Below are positions 1 through 9,329 of a stretch of DNA of 64,000 nucleotides, one piece after another. The position numbers and the translations under genes were made by a program. The first letter of the stretch is position 1. Every line of letters starts with the position of its first letter. The stretch is from NCBI GenBank assembly GCA_003605175.1, contig QWDA01000009.1, positions 62,001-126,000 on the forward strand, in the 5' to 3' direction. This DNA comes from Paracoccaceae bacterium. GTDB lineage: Bacteria; Pseudomonadota; Alphaproteobacteria; Rhodobacterales; Rhodobacteraceae. The notes under the pieces are model-generated. The model searched no databases. It was not told the origin of the DNA and worked only from the letters and a program-made list of their open reading frames with translations.

Positions 1-453
1 AAGGCGCTGGGCGAGGCTCTGGAAAGCTTCAAGGGATTGCCGCACCGGAGCCAGCGCGTGGGCGAGCGGAATGGCGTGGTCTTCGTCAACGATTCCAAGG
101 CCACGAATACCGACAGCGCCGCCCAGGCGCTCCGCGCCTTCGGGCGGATCCGCTGGATCGTCGGCGGCCAGGTGAAGGAGGGCGGGCTCGGCGCGCTCGC
201 GCCCGATCTGGGCGCGGTGATCAAGGCCTATGTGATCGGCCGCTCGGCCGAGGAGACCGCGCTTTCCCTGGGCGACCTTCCCTCGGAGGTCTGCGTCACC
301 ATGGCCGCCGCCGTCGCACGCGCCGCGGCCGAGGCCGAACCGGGCGACACCGTGCTCCTCGCCCCGGCCGCGGCGAGCTTCGACCAGTACGACAATTTCG
401 AACGCCGGGGCGAGGATTTCATCGCGCAGGTGGACAAGCTCGCCGCCCCCTGA
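1..453 (+). CDS. murD: UDP-N-acetylmuramoyl-L-alanine--D-glutamate ligase, C-terminal part
   Basis: This is the 3' end of murD; the gene starts before the window and frame 1 is open from base 1. MurD adds D-glutamate to UDP-MurNAc-L-Ala in the cytoplasm. The visible ~150 residues are the C-terminal Mur-ligase domain: '[20 protein letters not shown]' is the hallmark D-S-K-A-T-N loop and '[20 protein letters not shown]' matches the conserved SPACASFD-x-F-x-x-F-E-x-R-G end (here APAAASFD). It is followed by ftsW after 277 bases, and the order murD-ftsW-murG-murC supports the call. The N-terminal and ATP-binding domains cannot be assessed. Confidence 0.95.
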   Translation, partial: KALGEALESFKGLPHRSQRVGERNGVVFVNDSKATNTDSAAQALRAFGRIRWIVGGQVKEGGLGALAPDLGAVIKAYVIGRSAEETALSLGDLPSEVCVTMAAAVARAAAEAEPGDTVLLAPAAASFDQYDNFERRGEDFIAQVDKLAAP

Positions 454-547
454 CTGACACTCCGGACCGGCGCTTCATCTGGCCGGAATGTTTTGGGGGG
501 TGCCCGCAGGGCGGGGGCAAGCCCCTCGGCAGGGACGATCCGCGCCG

Positions 548-587
548 CCGGTGTACGGGTTGTGTACAGGTTGTGTACGGGTTGTGC
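548..587. repeat. 40-bp element of three 11-bp direct repeats (copy 1)
   Basis: Three tandem copies of GTGTAC(G/A)GGTT (11 bp) followed by GTGC lie between murD and ftsW. All 40 bases, including the leading CCG, recur identically at 47181-47220. The flanks of the two copies differ, so the element itself is the conserved unit. An 11-bp period puts the repeats on nearly the same face of the helix, as expected for a protein-binding array, but no binding protein is known to me. Confidence 0.8.
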
Positions 588-730
588 AGGGGCGATCCGG
601 CCCCTGCGGCCCCGTGCCCCCTGCCCGTCGCGGCGGTGCCATTTTTCTGGCCCTTTCCGCCAATCGGCGCTAGACTGCGGCCCAGACCCGGCAAACGGGC
701 GACCTGAGGCGGAAAGCGAGCAGCGGTCTC

Positions 731-1897
731 ATGACGGAAATGGTGCATGGCGCACTCCCGATGCGGGATGGCGAGCCGGTTCTGCCGAAATGGTGGCGGA
801 CAGTGGACCGGTGGTCACTCTCTTGTATTCTCTTGCTTTTCGGGGTCGGGATCCTCCTGGGCCTCGCCGCCTCGCCGCCGCTCGCCGAGCGCAACGGGCT
901 GGAGCAATTCTACTATGTCGAGCGCCAGGCGCTGTTCGGCAGCGTGGCGCTCTGCGTCATGGTGGTGCTTTCGATGCTGCCGCCCGACACGGTGCGCCGC
1001 CTGGCCGTCATGGGCTTTGCCGGCGCCTTCGTCGCCCTCGTCTTCCTGCCGTTCCTCGGCACCGATTTCGGCAAGGGCGCCGTCCGCTGGTACTCGCTCG
1101 GCTTCGGCTCGGTGCAGCCCTCGGAGTTCCTCAAGCCCGGCTATATCGTCGTCGCCGGCTGGCTGATCGCCGCGAGCCAGGACCTGATGGGCCCGCCGGG
1201 CAAGCGGATCTCGCTCGGCCTTGCCGTCGCCATCTGCTTCCTTCTCGCGATGCAGCCCGATTTCGGGCAGGCCGCGCTGATCCTTTTTTCCTGGGGAGTC
1301 ATGTACTTCGTGGCCGGAGCTCCGCTGATCGTGCTGGGCGGGCTGGCCGGGATCGTGGTGGCGGCGGGGACGCTCGCCTACAACATGTCCGAGCATTTCG
1401 CGCGCCGGATCGACGGCTTCCTCTCGGCCGAGGTCGACCCCACGACGCAGCTCGGCTACGCCGCCGGCGCGATCCGCGAGGGCGGGTTCTTCGGGGTCGG
1501 CGTGGGCGAGGGGCGGGTCAAGTGGTCGCTGCCGGACGCCCATACCGACTTCATCATCGCCGTCGCCGCCGAGGAATACGGGCTGATCCTCGTCCTCGTC
1601 ATCATCGGGCTTTTCGCGACCGTCGTCCTGCGCTCGCTGGTGCGGCTGATGAAGGAGCGGGACGCGTTCACCCGGCTCGCCGGCACCGGCCTGGCCTGCA
1701 CGCTGGGCATCCAGGCGATCGTCAACCTCTCGGTCGCCGTCCGGCTCCTGCCCGCCAAGGGCATGACGCTGCCCTTCGTGAGCTATGGCGGCTCCTCGCT
1801 GATCGCGGCGGGGATCACGCTCGGCATCCTGCTCAGCTTTACCCGCAGCCGGCCGCAGGGCGGGATCGGCGACGCGCTGACCGGACGGATCCGCTGA
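731..1897 (+). CDS. ftsW: Lipid II polymerase / division protein FtsW
   Basis: FtsW is the SEDS-family peptidoglycan glycosyltransferase of the divisome in the inner membrane; it works with a cognate class B PBP (FtsI, not in this window). The 388-aa product has an N-terminal cytoplasmic stretch ([11 protein letters not shown]) and about ten hydrophobic segments. '[21 protein letters not shown]' near residue 340 is the SEDS signature. The ATG at 731 gives an N-terminus typical of Rhodobacterales FtsW. The stop overlaps the murG start by one base (TGATG), so the two are translationally coupled. A GCTAGACT at 669-676 could be the -10 element, but I see no good -35. Confidence 0.95.
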   Translation: MTEMVHGALPMRDGEPVLPKWWRTVDRWSLSCILLLFGVGILLGLAASPPLAERNGLEQFYYVERQALFGSVALCVMVVLSMLPPDTVRRLAVMGFAGAFVALVFLPFLGTDFGKGAVRWYSLGFGSVQPSEFLKPGYIVVAGWLIAASQDLMGPPGKRISLGLAVAICFLLAMQPDFGQAALILFSWGVMYFVAGAPLIVLGGLAGIVVAAGTLAYNMSEHFARRIDGFLSAEVDPTTQLGYAAGAIREGGFFGVGVGEGRVKWSLPDAHTDFIIAVAAEEYGLILVLVIIGLFATVVLRSLVRLMKERDAFTRLAGTGLACTLGIQAIVNLSVAVRLLPAKGMTLPFVSYGGSSLIAAGITLGILLSFTRSRPQGGIGDALTGRIR

Positions 1898-2991
1898 TGG
1901 CCGCGCCGCTGTGCATCCTGGCCGCCGGCGGCACGGGCGGGCATATGTTTCCCGCCCAGGCTCTGGCGGAGACGCTGGCCGGCCGTGGCTGGCGCGTGAA
2001 GCTCTCAACCGACGAGCGCGGCGCCCGCTACGCCGGTAATTTCCCCGCGGAAGTGCCTGTCGCGCGGGTGATTTCGGCGACGCCCGCGCGTGGCGGGGCG
2101 CTCGGAAAGCTGCTCGCGCCGGTCCGGATCGCGGCGGGCGCGCTGGGTGCCCTGGGGCAGATGGTGCTGGACCGTCCGAAGGTGATCGTGGGGTTCGGCG
2201 GCTACCCGACGATCCCGGCGCTCTGCGCCGGAACGGTGCTGCGGATCCCCCGGCTGATCCACGAGCAGAACGGCATTCTCGGCCGGGTCAACACCGCCTT
2301 CGCGCCGCGTGTGAACGCGGTCGCCTGCGGCGCCTGGCCGACGAAACTGCCGGTGGGCGTGCTTGGACATCATGTGGGCAACCCGGTGCGGAAGGCCGTG
2401 CTCGACCGGGCCGGCGCGGGCTATATCGCGCCCGGGGACTACCCGATGTCGCTCCTGGTGATCGGCGGCAGTCAGGGCGCGCGGATCCTCTCGGACATCG
2501 TGCCCGAGGCGTTGGCGATGCTGGACGACCGGCTGAAGGCCAATATCCGCGTCGCGCACCAAGCGCGCGGCGAGGACGAGGCGCGGGTGCGGCTCGCCTA
2601 TGACGCGGCGGGGATCAAGGCCGAGGTGAAGCCGTTCTTCGAGGACGTGCCGCGGCGGATGGCCGAGGCGCAGCTTGTGATCAGCCGGGCCGGCGCGTCG
2701 TCGGTGGCGGATCTTTCGGTGATCGGACGTCCGTCGATCCTGGTGCCCTTTGCCGCGGCGACGGGCGATCACCAGACCGCCAACGCCCATGCGCTGGTCG
2801 AGGCCGAGGCGGCGATCCTGATCCCGGAAAAACGGCTTGCGCCCGACGCGCTCGCGGGCGAGATCGCCCGCATTCTCACGAATCCCGGGGCCGCCGACAT
2901 GATGGCCCGCAATGCCCTTTCTGCCGGCGTTCCGGATGCCGCCGAGCGCCTTGCCGATATGGTAGAAAGACTTGGAGGAACGACCTCATGA
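1897..2991 (+). CDS. murG: UDP-GlcNAc:lipid I N-acetylglucosaminyltransferase
   Basis: MurG transfers GlcNAc to lipid I on the inner face of the membrane, giving lipid II. The 364-aa protein starts at the ATG overlapping the ftsW stop. The first glycine loop GGTGGH is at residues 11-16, the second G-rich loop '[14 protein letters not shown]' is mid-protein, and '[20 protein letters not shown]' near residue 265 is the donor-binding region of GT28 enzymes. The same frame is open far upstream to 493, but that stretch lies across murD-ftsW spacer and ftsW and is not coding. The stop overlaps murC by four bases (ATGA). Confidence 0.96.
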   Translation: MAAPLCILAAGGTGGHMFPAQALAETLAGRGWRVKLSTDERGARYAGNFPAEVPVARVISATPARGGALGKLLAPVRIAAGALGALGQMVLDRPKVIVGFGGYPTIPALCAGTVLRIPRLIHEQNGILGRVNTAFAPRVNAVACGAWPTKLPVGVLGHHVGNPVRKAVLDRAGAGYIAPGDYPMSLLVIGGSQGARILSDIVPEALAMLDDRLKANIRVAHQARGEDEARVRLAYDAAGIKAEVKPFFEDVPRRMAEAQLVISRAGASSVADLSVIGRPSILVPFAAATGDHQTANAHALVEAEAAILIPEKRLAPDALAGEIARILTNPGAADMMARNALSAGVPDAAERLADMVERLGGTTS

Positions 2992-4406
2992 ATGCCGCCG
3001 CCGCCACCAAGCTGCCTACCGAGATGGGGCCTATCCACTTCGTGGGCATCGGCGGGATCGGTATGTCGGGGATCGCCGAGGTGCTGTTGAACCACGGCTA
3101 CAGCGTGCAGGGCTCGGACCTGAAAAGGTCGAAGATCACCGACCGGCTGGAGAAGCTGGGCGCGACGATCTTCGAGGGGCAGCGGGCTGAGAACCTCGAG
3201 GGCGCCGAGGTGATCGTGATCTCCTCGGCGATCAAGCGAGGCAATCCGGAGCTGGACGCGGCGCGGGCGCGGGGCCTGCCGGTGGTGCGGCGGGCCGAGA
3301 TGCTGGCCGAGCTGATGCGGCTCAGGTCGAACATCGCGGTGGCGGGCACGCACGGCAAGACCACCACGACGACGCTCGTGGCGACGCTTCTGGACGCGGG
3401 CGGGGTCGACCCGACGGTGATCAATGGCGGCATCATCCATGCCTATGGCTCGAATGCGCGGGTGGGGCAGGGCGAGTGGATGGTGGTCGAGGCCGACGAG
3501 TCGGACGGGACCTTCAACCGCTTGCCGGCGACGATCGCGATCGTGACCAATATCGACCCCGAGCATATGGAGCACTGGGGCACGATCGAGGCCCTCAGGC
3601 AGGGGTTCACGGATTTCGTCTCGAATGTGCCGTTCTACGGGCTGGCGGTGCTGTGCACCGATCATCCCGAGGTGCAGGCGCTGGTGGGGCGGGTGACCGA
3701 CCGCCGGGTCGTGACCTTCGGGTTCAACGCGCAGGCGGATGTGCGGGCGGTGAACCTGACCTATGTGAAGGGCGTGGCGCATTTCGATGTGGTCTTGGCG
3801 GGCGAGGACATGGTGATCGAGGGCTGCACCTTGCCGATGCCGGGAGATCACAACGTTTCCAATGCCTTGGCGGCCATTGCCGTGGCGCGGCACCTAGGCA
3901 TGAAGGCGGCCGAGATCCGCGACGCGCTGGCCAAGTTCGGCGGCGTGAACCGGCGCTTCACCAAGGTGGGCGAGGTCGAGGGCGTCACGATCATCGACGA
4001 TTACGGGCACCATCCGGTGGAGATCGCCGCAGTTCTGAAGGCAGCGCGGCAGGCGGTGGAACCGGGCTGCCGGGTGATCGCGGTGCATCAGCCGCACCGC
4101 TATTCGCGGCTCGCGGCGCTGTTCGACGATTTCTGCGCCTGTTTCAACGAGGCCGACGTGGTGGGCATCGCCGAGGTCTATGCGGCGGGCGAGGATCCGA
4201 TCCCGGGCGCCTCGCGCGACGATCTGGTGTCGGGGCTCATCCGCCACGGGCACCGGCACGCGCGGGCGGTGATGTCGGAGGAAGAGCTGGAGCGGCTGGT
4301 GCGCGAGCAGGCGCGGCCAGGGGATATCGTGGTCTGCCTGGGGGCGGGCACGATCTCGGCCTGGGCGAACGGGCTGCCGGCGCGGCTCACGCGGCTGGCG
4401 TCGTGA
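2988..4406 (+). CDS. murC: UDP-N-acetylmuramate--L-alanine ligase
   Basis: MurC adds L-alanine to UDP-MurNAc in the cytoplasm, the first Mur-ligase step. The 472-aa product has the N-terminal Rossmann motif [15 protein letters not shown] (from residue ~20), the ATP-binding GTHGKTTTT (from residue ~120) and the C-terminal '[10 protein letters not shown]' loop. A GGAGG lies about ten bases before the ATG. The start overlaps the murG stop (ATGA). Length is normal for the family. A GC-rich palindromic spacer separates it from the next gene. Confidence 0.97.
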   Translation: MNAAAATKLPTEMGPIHFVGIGGIGMSGIAEVLLNHGYSVQGSDLKRSKITDRLEKLGATIFEGQRAENLEGAEVIVISSAIKRGNPELDAARARGLPVVRRAEMLAELMRLRSNIAVAGTHGKTTTTTLVATLLDAGGVDPTVINGGIIHAYGSNARVGQGEWMVVEADESDGTFNRLPATIAIVTNIDPEHMEHWGTIEALRQGFTDFVSNVPFYGLAVLCTDHPEVQALVGRVTDRRVVTFGFNAQADVRAVNLTYVKGVAHFDVVLAGEDMVIEGCTLPMPGDHNVSNALAAIAVARHLGMKAAEIRDALAKFGGVNRRFTKVGEVEGVTIIDDYGHHPVEIAAVLKAARQAVEPGCRVIAVHQPHRYSRLAALFDDFCACFNEADVVGIAEVYAAGEDPIPGASRDDLVSGLIRHGHRHARAVMSEEELERLVREQARPGDIVVCLGAGTISAWANGLPARLTRLAS

Positions 4407-4429
4407 GATGAGGCGGGCGCCTCCCCCCT

Positions 4430-4457
4430 CTTCCCCCTTCGCAGCGGAGGGGGGAAG
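4430..4457. repeat. Imperfect GC-rich hairpin after murC
   Basis: CTTCCCCC at 4430-4437 pairs with GGGGGAAG at 4450-4457 across a 12-base loop. There is no T-tract on either strand, so a REP-like palindrome is more likely than an intrinsic terminator. Confidence 0.45.
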
Positions 4458-4473
4458 CGCTCGGCTCGAGCCT

Positions 4474-4505
4474 GGTGCCGCCTGCCCCCGCCGGGAGGGG
4501 GACCG
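4474..4505. repeat. REP-like palindrome, copy A
   Basis: A GGTGCCGCCTGCCCCCGCC-type arm followed by GGGAGGGGGACCG closely resembles 47090-47124, where the two arms pair better. Two related palindromes in intergenic positions suggest a dispersed REP-type repeat. The GC-rich composition makes chance similarity a real possibility. Confidence 0.4.
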
Positions 4506-4523
4506 CGCAGGAGGGCCGCAGGC

Positions 4524-4787
4524 GTGACCGGGCCGCTGCTCTTCGGCTTTCTCTGGGTCGTGGCGGCCGCGGCGACGGCGATGATGCCCTATCGCTGGCA
4601 GTTTCCGCCGGGCATCGTGCTCCTGATCCTCGCGCCAATTCTCATTGTCTGGATCGGCACGGTTCATGGCTGGATCGTCGGGCTCCTGTGCCTCGCCGCG
4701 TTCCTGTCGATGTTCCGCAGGCCCCTGATCCATTTCTGGAAAAAGGCGTTCGGGCTCCCCGTCGGGCGGCCGGGGGAGCGCGAATGA
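4524..4787 (+). CDS. DUF2484 family small membrane protein (first copy)
   Basis: This 87-aa protein is mostly hydrophobic, with segments around residues 5-20, 28-46 and 50-62 and a basic C-terminus ([13 protein letters not shown]). It resembles the DUF2484 proteins that Rhodobacteraceae keep between murC and murB. The function is unknown; location suggests a role at the envelope or in cell-wall synthesis, but nothing in the sequence shows an activity. The start is the GTG at 4524. The stop overlaps the next gene (ATGA), and the next gene encodes a related protein, so the pair probably arose by duplication. Confidence 0.75.
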   Translation: MTGPLLFGFLWVVAAAATAMMPYRWQFPPGIVLLILAPILIVWIGTVHGWIVGLLCLAAFLSMFRRPLIHFWKKAFGLPVGRPGERE

Positions 4788-5035
4788 GCCTTTCCCTGAT
4801 CTTCGCCTGCGCCTGGGTCGTCGTCGCCTGCGTCGGCGCGATGTTCCCGTCGAAGCGGAACCACTGGCCCTTCGCCTATGTGCTGATGGCGGTTGGCGTG
4901 CCGATGCTGGGCTTCGTCACCTACCAGCACGGGCCCATCGTGGCCCTCGTGGTCTTCATGGGCGGGCTGTCGATCCTGCGCTGGCCGGTCGTTTATCTCT
5001 GGCGCTGGGTGAAGCGGCAGAAGGGCCACAAGTGA
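4784..5035 (+). CDS. DUF2484 family small membrane protein (second copy)
   Basis: This 83-aa protein has the same build as its upstream neighbour: an N-terminal hydrophobic segment with a W-V-V-A motif, a short polar turn (FPSKRNHWP), two more hydrophobic segments and a basic tail ([13 protein letters not shown]). The start overlaps the previous stop by four bases, and its stop overlaps the murB GTG start, so it is translated as part of the mur operon. I assign DUF2484 by resemblance and context. No function can be read from it. Confidence 0.75.
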   Translation: MSLSLIFACAWVVVACVGAMFPSKRNHWPFAYVLMAVGVPMLGFVTYQHGPIVALVVFMGGLSILRWPVVYLWRWVKRQKGHK

Positions 5036-5958
5036 GGGACCTTCCCGAAACCCGCGGCCGGCTCATGCCGGAGCGTCCGCTGGCCGATCTGACCTGGCTT
5101 CGGGTCGGCGGGCCGGCGGAGTGGCTGTTCCAGCCGGCGGATGCGGAGGATCTGGCTGCGTTCCTGGCGGCGCTCGACCTTGCCGTGCCGGTGTTCCCGA
5201 TGGGGGTCGGGTCGAACCTGATCGTGCGGGATGGCGGCATTCGCGGCGTGGTGATCCGGCTGGGGCGGGGGTTCAACGGGATCGGGATCGACGGAACGGG
5301 AGTGACGGCAGGGGCGGCGGCGCTTGACGCCCATGTGGCGCGGAAGGCGGCGGAGGCCGGGCTGGACCTGACCTTCCTGAGAACGATCCCGGGCGCCATC
5401 GGCGGCGCGGTGCGGATGAATGCGGGCTGCTACGGCGAATACGTGGCCGACCGGTTCGTTTCGGCCGAGGCGGTGACGCGGGAAGGGGCGCGGGTGACGC
5501 TGACGCCGGGCGACCTTGCCTTTGCCTATCGCCAGAGCGCGCTTCCGGAGGACTGGGTGCTGGTCTCGGCCACGTTCGAGGCGCCGCGGGGCGATCCGGA
5601 TGAGCTTGCGGCGCGGATGGAGGCGCAGATCGCCAAGCGCGATGCGACCCAGCCGACGAAGGACCGCACCGCCGGGTCGACCTTCCGGAATCCGGCCGGG
5701 TTTTCGTCGACCGGGGCGGCGGACGACACGCATGAACTGAAGGCCTGGAAGGTGATCGACGAGGCCGGCCTGAGGGGCGCGCGGCTTGGCGGCGCGGTGA
5801 TGAACGCCAAACATCCCAACTTCCTCACCAATTCGGGGGAGGCGACGGCCGCCGAATTGGAGCAACTCGGTGAAATGGTGCGGGAAAAGGTATTCCAAAC
5901 CCATGGAATCAGGTTAGAATGGGAGATCATGAGGGTCGGTGAACCGGCCCCGGACTGA
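5032..5958 (+). CDS. murB: UDP-N-acetylenolpyruvoylglucosamine reductase
   Basis: MurB reduces UDP-GlcNAc-enolpyruvate to UDP-MurNAc with NADPH and bound FAD. The 308-aa product shows the FAD-binding '[20 protein letters not shown]', 'GIPGAIGG'-type loop ([18 protein letters not shown]) and the catalytic region AGSTFRNP, then 'HPNFLTNSG'. I take the GTG at 5032 as start because it overlaps the upstream stop and gives the usual short lead into '[15 protein letters not shown]'. An internal ATG at 5065 is the alternative. Confidence 0.95.
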   Translation: MRDLPETRGRLMPERPLADLTWLRVGGPAEWLFQPADAEDLAAFLAALDLAVPVFPMGVGSNLIVRDGGIRGVVIRLGRGFNGIGIDGTGVTAGAAALDAHVARKAAEAGLDLTFLRTIPGAIGGAVRMNAGCYGEYVADRFVSAEAVTREGARVTLTPGDLAFAYRQSALPEDWVLVSATFEAPRGDPDELAARMEAQIAKRDATQPTKDRTAGSTFRNPAGFSSTGAADDTHELKAWKVIDEAGLRGARLGGAVMNAKHPNFLTNSGEATAAELEQLGEMVREKVFQTHGIRLEWEIMRVGEPAPD

Positions 5959-6018
5959 GGCAGTCCACAACATAACGAAAAGGGCCGGACAGCGGCCCCA
6001 TGTAGCAGAGTGGCGGGC

Positions 6019-6933
6019 ATGTCGAGCAGGGCATCCCCCAAGGTGGCGGTTTTGATGGGCGGTCCGTCCGCCGAGCGCGAGGTTTCGCTCTCGTCCGGAC
6101 GGGAATGCGCCGCGGCCTTGCGGGCGACAGGATATGACGTGGTGGAGCTGGATGCCGGGCGCGACCTGGCAGACCGGCTCGTTGCGCTTTCTCCGGACCT
6201 TGCGTTCAACGCGCTTCATGGCCGCTGGGGCGAGGATGGCTGCGTGCAGGGGCTGCTCGAATGGCTGCGGATCCCCTATACCCATTCGGGCGTGCTCGCC
6301 TCGGCCCTGGCGATGGACAAGGAGCGCTCCAAGGAGGTGTTCCGCCGGGCCGGGCTGCGGGTGGCCGAAAGCCGCCTGGCCAGCCGCGCCGAGATCGAGG
6401 CGCGGCACGTGATGGAGCCGCCCTATGTGGTGAAGCCCAACAGCGAAGGTTCGTCGGTGGGAGTCTACATCGTGCAGGAGGCGGCGAACGGGCCGCCGAC
6501 CCTGGCGCCGGATTTGCCCGATGTGCTGATGGTCGAGCGCTATGTCGCCGGGCGCGAGTTGACGGTCACCGTGATGGGCGACCGGGCGCTCTGCGTGACC
6601 GACATCCTCAGCGATGGCTGGTACGATTATCACGCGAAATATTCGGTGGGCGGGTCGCGGCATGTGATCCCGGCCGAGATCCCGGCGGAGGTCGAGGCGG
6701 CCTGCCTCGACTTTTCCTTGCGGGCGCATGAGGCGCTCGGGTGCCGGGGGCTGAGCCGGTCGGATTTCCGTTGGGACGAGGCGAGGGGGCTGGAAGGGCT
6801 GGTGCTTCTCGAGACCAACACCCAGCCCGGGATGACCCCCACCTCGCTCGCGCCCGAGCAGGCGGCCCATGCGGGCTATGACTTTCCCGCCTTCTGCCGG
6901 TGGATTGCGGAGGACGCTTCATGCAATCGCTGA
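6019..6933 (+). CDS. ddl: D-alanine--D-alanine ligase
   Basis: This ATP-grasp enzyme makes D-Ala-D-Ala for the peptidoglycan stem peptide. The 304-aa product has the N-terminal '[18 protein letters not shown]' motif, the ATP-grasp '[15 protein letters not shown]' lysine segment, and the C-terminal '[20 protein letters not shown]' with Mg-binding Glu/Asn. The ATG at 6019 is preferred; an in-frame GTG at 6010 would add three residues. The gene overlaps ftsQ by 13 bases. Confidence 0.94.
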   Translation: MSSRASPKVAVLMGGPSAEREVSLSSGRECAAALRATGYDVVELDAGRDLADRLVALSPDLAFNALHGRWGEDGCVQGLLEWLRIPYTHSGVLASALAMDKERSKEVFRRAGLRVAESRLASRAEIEARHVMEPPYVVKPNSEGSSVGVYIVQEAANGPPTLAPDLPDVLMVERYVAGRELTVTVMGDRALCVTDILSDGWYDYHAKYSVGGSRHVIPAEIPAEVEAACLDFSLRAHEALGCRGLSRSDFRWDEARGLEGLVLLETNTQPGMTPTSLAPEQAAHAGYDFPAFCRWIAEDASCNR

Positions 6934-7790
6934 GCCGCTTCCGCGATCCGGCGCCGTCGCGCTGGGCCTACCGCAAGCAGCGGCTGATGCTGACGCCGGC
7001 GTTCCGCTTCTTCCTGCGCGCGGGGCTGCCGTTCTCGGTCGTGTTCTTGGCGGTGGCGATCTACCTGGCCAATGGCGACCGGCGCGCGACGCTGGTGGAA
7101 GGCGCGGCCGAGATGCGGCGGCAGATCGAGCAGCGGCCCGAGTTCCAGGTGCGGCTGATGGCCATCGACGGGGCCTCGGCCGGGGTCGACGAGGATCTGC
7201 GCGAGATCCTGCCGCTGGATTTCCCGGTCTCGTCCTTCGATCTCGACCTGGAGGGGATCCGGAAGCGCGCCGAGGAGCTGGATGCGGTGGCGAGCGCCTC
7301 GGTGCGGATCCGGTCGGGCGGCGTGTTGCAGCTCGATGTGGTGGAGCGGACGCCATCGGTGGTCTGGCGCGGGCGGCGCGGGTTGGAGCTGCTCGACGGG
7401 GAGGGGCACCGGGTGGCGGCGCTTGCGCATCGGACGGATCGGCCGGACCTGCCGCTGCTTGCCGGCGACGGGGCCGAGGACGCGGTGCCGGAGGCGCTGG
7501 AGTTGCTTTCGGTGGCGGGGCTGATCGAGCCGAGGATCCGCGGGATCCTGCGCGTCGGCGCCCGGCGCTGGGACATCGTGCTCGACCGCGACCAGCGCAT
7601 CCTGCTGCCCGAGGCGGGTGCGGTCGCGGCGCTGGAGCGGGTGATCGCGATGGACGAGGTGCAGGATCTTCTCGACCGCGATGTAACGGTGATCGACATG
7701 CGCAACCCGAAACGACCGACGCTGCGAATGGGCATCGCGGCGGTCGAGGCGTTCCGGGATGCCGGTCTCTTTCGACATGGAGCCAACTGA
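6921..7790 (+). CDS. ftsQ: Cell division protein FtsQ
   Basis: FtsQ is the bitopic divisome protein linking early and late division proteins. The 289-aa product has a ~35-residue cytoplasmic N-terminus, one membrane segment (residues ~36-52, [17 protein letters not shown]), and a POTRA-like domain containing '[26 protein letters not shown]'. GGAGGA at 6909-6914 supports the ATG at 6921 inside the ddl end; the open frame before it is not needed. ftsA follows four bases after the stop. Confidence 0.9.
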   Translation: MQSLSRFRDPAPSRWAYRKQRLMLTPAFRFFLRAGLPFSVVFLAVAIYLANGDRRATLVEGAAEMRRQIEQRPEFQVRLMAIDGASAGVDEDLREILPLDFPVSSFDLDLEGIRKRAEELDAVASASVRIRSGGVLQLDVVERTPSVVWRGRRGLELLDGEGHRVAALAHRTDRPDLPLLAGDGAEDAVPEALELLSVAGLIEPRIRGILRVGARRWDIVLDRDQRILLPEAGAVAALERVIAMDEVQDLLDRDVTVIDMRNPKRPTLRMGIAAVEAFRDAGLFRHGAN

Positions 7791-7794
7791 AACG

Positions 7795-9129
7795 ATGAGG
7801 GATCTCTATCACAGCCAGCGAACCATGCGCGCCCTGCGCCGGGCCGCGATCCAGAGGGGCGTCGTCGCCGTTCTGGATATCGGCACGAGCAAGATCGCCT
7901 GCCTGATCCTGCGTTTCGACGGGCCGGAGCGGACGCGGATCACCGACGGGGTGGGGCCGCTGGCTGGGCAATCCTCGTTCCGGGTGATCGGGGCGGCGAC
8001 AACGCGGTCGCGGGGCGTGCGGCTGGGCGAGATCGACGCGATGGGCGAGGCCGAGCGGGCGATCCGGACGGCGGTGCAGGCGGCGCAGAAGATGGCGATG
8101 GTGCGGGTCGATCATGCGATCGTCTGCGTGTCGGGCGGGGCGCCGCGCTCCTACGGGCTGGCGGGCGAGATCGAGCTGGAAGCCGATGTCGTGGCCGAAA
8201 CCGACGTGGCCCGGGTGCTCGCGTCCTGCGATGTGCCGGATTACGGCGAGGGACGCGAGGTGCTGCACGCGCAGCCGGTGAACTTCGCGCTCGACCACCG
8301 GACCGGGCTTGGCGATCCGCGCGGGCAGATCGGCACGCGGCTTGCCTGCGACATGCACATGCTGACCGCCGAGACGGTGCTGATCCAGAACCTTCTGCAT
8401 TGCGTGAAGCGCTGCGACCTGGAGCTGGCGGGCGTGGCCTTCTCGGCCTATGCCTCGGGCCTCGCGAGCCTGGTCGAGGACGAGCAGGAGCTTGGCGCGG
8501 CCTGTGTGGACATGGGCGGCGGCACCACGAGCGTGTCGGTCTTCATGAAGAAACACATGATCTATGGCGATGCGGCGCGGCTGGGCGGCGACCATGTGAC
8601 GCTGGACATCTCGAAGGGGCTGCAGGTGCCCCTGAACGTGGCCGAGCGGATCAAGACCTTTCATGGCGGCGTCGTGGCCACCGGCATGGACGACCGCGAC
8701 ATGATCGAGCTGGGCGGCGAAACCGGCGACTGGGACCACGACCGGCGCACGGTGAGCCGGTCGGAGCTGATCGGGATCATCCGCCCCAGGGTGGAGGAGG
8801 TTCTGGAGGAGGTCCGCGTTCGGCTCGATGCGGCCGGGTTCGACCATCTGCCCAGCCAGCAGATCGTTCTGACCGGCGGCGCGAGCCAGATGCCGGGCCT
8901 TGACGTGCTCGCGCCGAAGATCCTTGGACAGCAGGTGAGAATCGGTCGGCCGCTCCGCGTGCACGGCCTGCCGCAGGCCGCGACCGGGGCTGCGTTCAGC
9001 AGCGCCGTGGGGTTGTGCCTGTTCGCGGCCCACCCCCAGGACGAGTGGTGGGATTTCGAGATTCCGACGGAGCGATACCCGTCGCGTTCATTGCGCCGAG
9101 CGGTAAAATGGTTTAAAGACAACTGGTAA
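7795..9129 (+). CDS. ftsA: Cell division protein FtsA
   Basis: FtsA is the actin-like ATPase that anchors FtsZ to the membrane. The 444-aa product has phosphate-1 loop 'VLDIGTSKIACLIL' near residue 20, phosphate-2 'DMGGGTTSVSVFMKK', and the adenosine motif 'IVLTGGASQMPG'. The C-terminus (SRSLRRAVKWFKDNW) is an amphipathic, Trp-ending helix as expected for the membrane tether. I choose the ATG at 7795, just after the ftsQ stop; the frame also runs 36 bases upstream into ftsQ. A 200-base spacer with its own signals separates it from ftsZ. Confidence 0.95.
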   Translation: MRDLYHSQRTMRALRRAAIQRGVVAVLDIGTSKIACLILRFDGPERTRITDGVGPLAGQSSFRVIGAATTRSRGVRLGEIDAMGEAERAIRTAVQAAQKMAMVRVDHAIVCVSGGAPRSYGLAGEIELEADVVAETDVARVLASCDVPDYGEGREVLHAQPVNFALDHRTGLGDPRGQIGTRLACDMHMLTAETVLIQNLLHCVKRCDLELAGVAFSAYASGLASLVEDEQELGAACVDMGGGTTSVSVFMKKHMIYGDAARLGGDHVTLDISKGLQVPLNVAERIKTFHGGVVATGMDDRDMIELGGETGDWDHDRRTVSRSELIGIIRPRVEEVLEEVRVRLDAAGFDHLPSQQIVLTGGASQMPGLDVLAPKILGQQVRIGRPLRVHGLPQAATGAAFSSAVGLCLFAAHPQDEWWDFEIPTERYPSRSLRRAVKWFKDNW

Positions 9130-9153
9130 CCACAACATGTTAACACACGCGCT

Positions 9154-9210
9154 AAAACTCGCTTATGGGACACATTTTTGCCCAAGATTTTGTGGTAATT
9201 CGCGAGTTTT
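9154..9210. repeat. 9-bp perfect inverted repeat upstream of ftsZ
   Basis: AAAACTCGC (9154-9162) and GCGAGTTTT (9202-9210) are exact reverse complements 39 bases apart in the AT-rich ftsA-ftsZ spacer. The spacing is too long for a simple terminator, and ftsA has no T-tract hairpin there. It could be a looped operator for ftsZ. A weak promoter, GTGACG-N17-TAGGGT, begins at 9214. Confidence 0.55.
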
Positions 9211-9329
9211 CTCGTGACGTTTTGGCCCTTTGGAAGTAGGGTGGCGCAACTTCCAGGACACCGCCCGGATGCGGGCGCAACGAAGTCGCCTCGCCCGGGG
9301 CGGCGCAGAACGGACAGGCGGACGGACCA

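Noticed and set aside
493-2991. An 832-codon + frame that would fuse a long N-terminus to MurG
   Set aside because: The upstream two thirds are an out-of-frame reading of ftsW and of the repeat-bearing spacer; MurG starts at 1897 with the canonical glycine loop.
4430-4505. Intrinsic terminator after murC
   Set aside because: The stems lack a T-tract on either strand, and the following genes overlap in a continuous mur operon, so read-through is expected.
9130-9160. CtrA-type TTAA-N7-TTAA site upstream of ftsZ
   Set aside because: One TTAA (in GTTAACAC) is followed by GCTA rather than a second TTAA at the right distance, so the match is only half a site.
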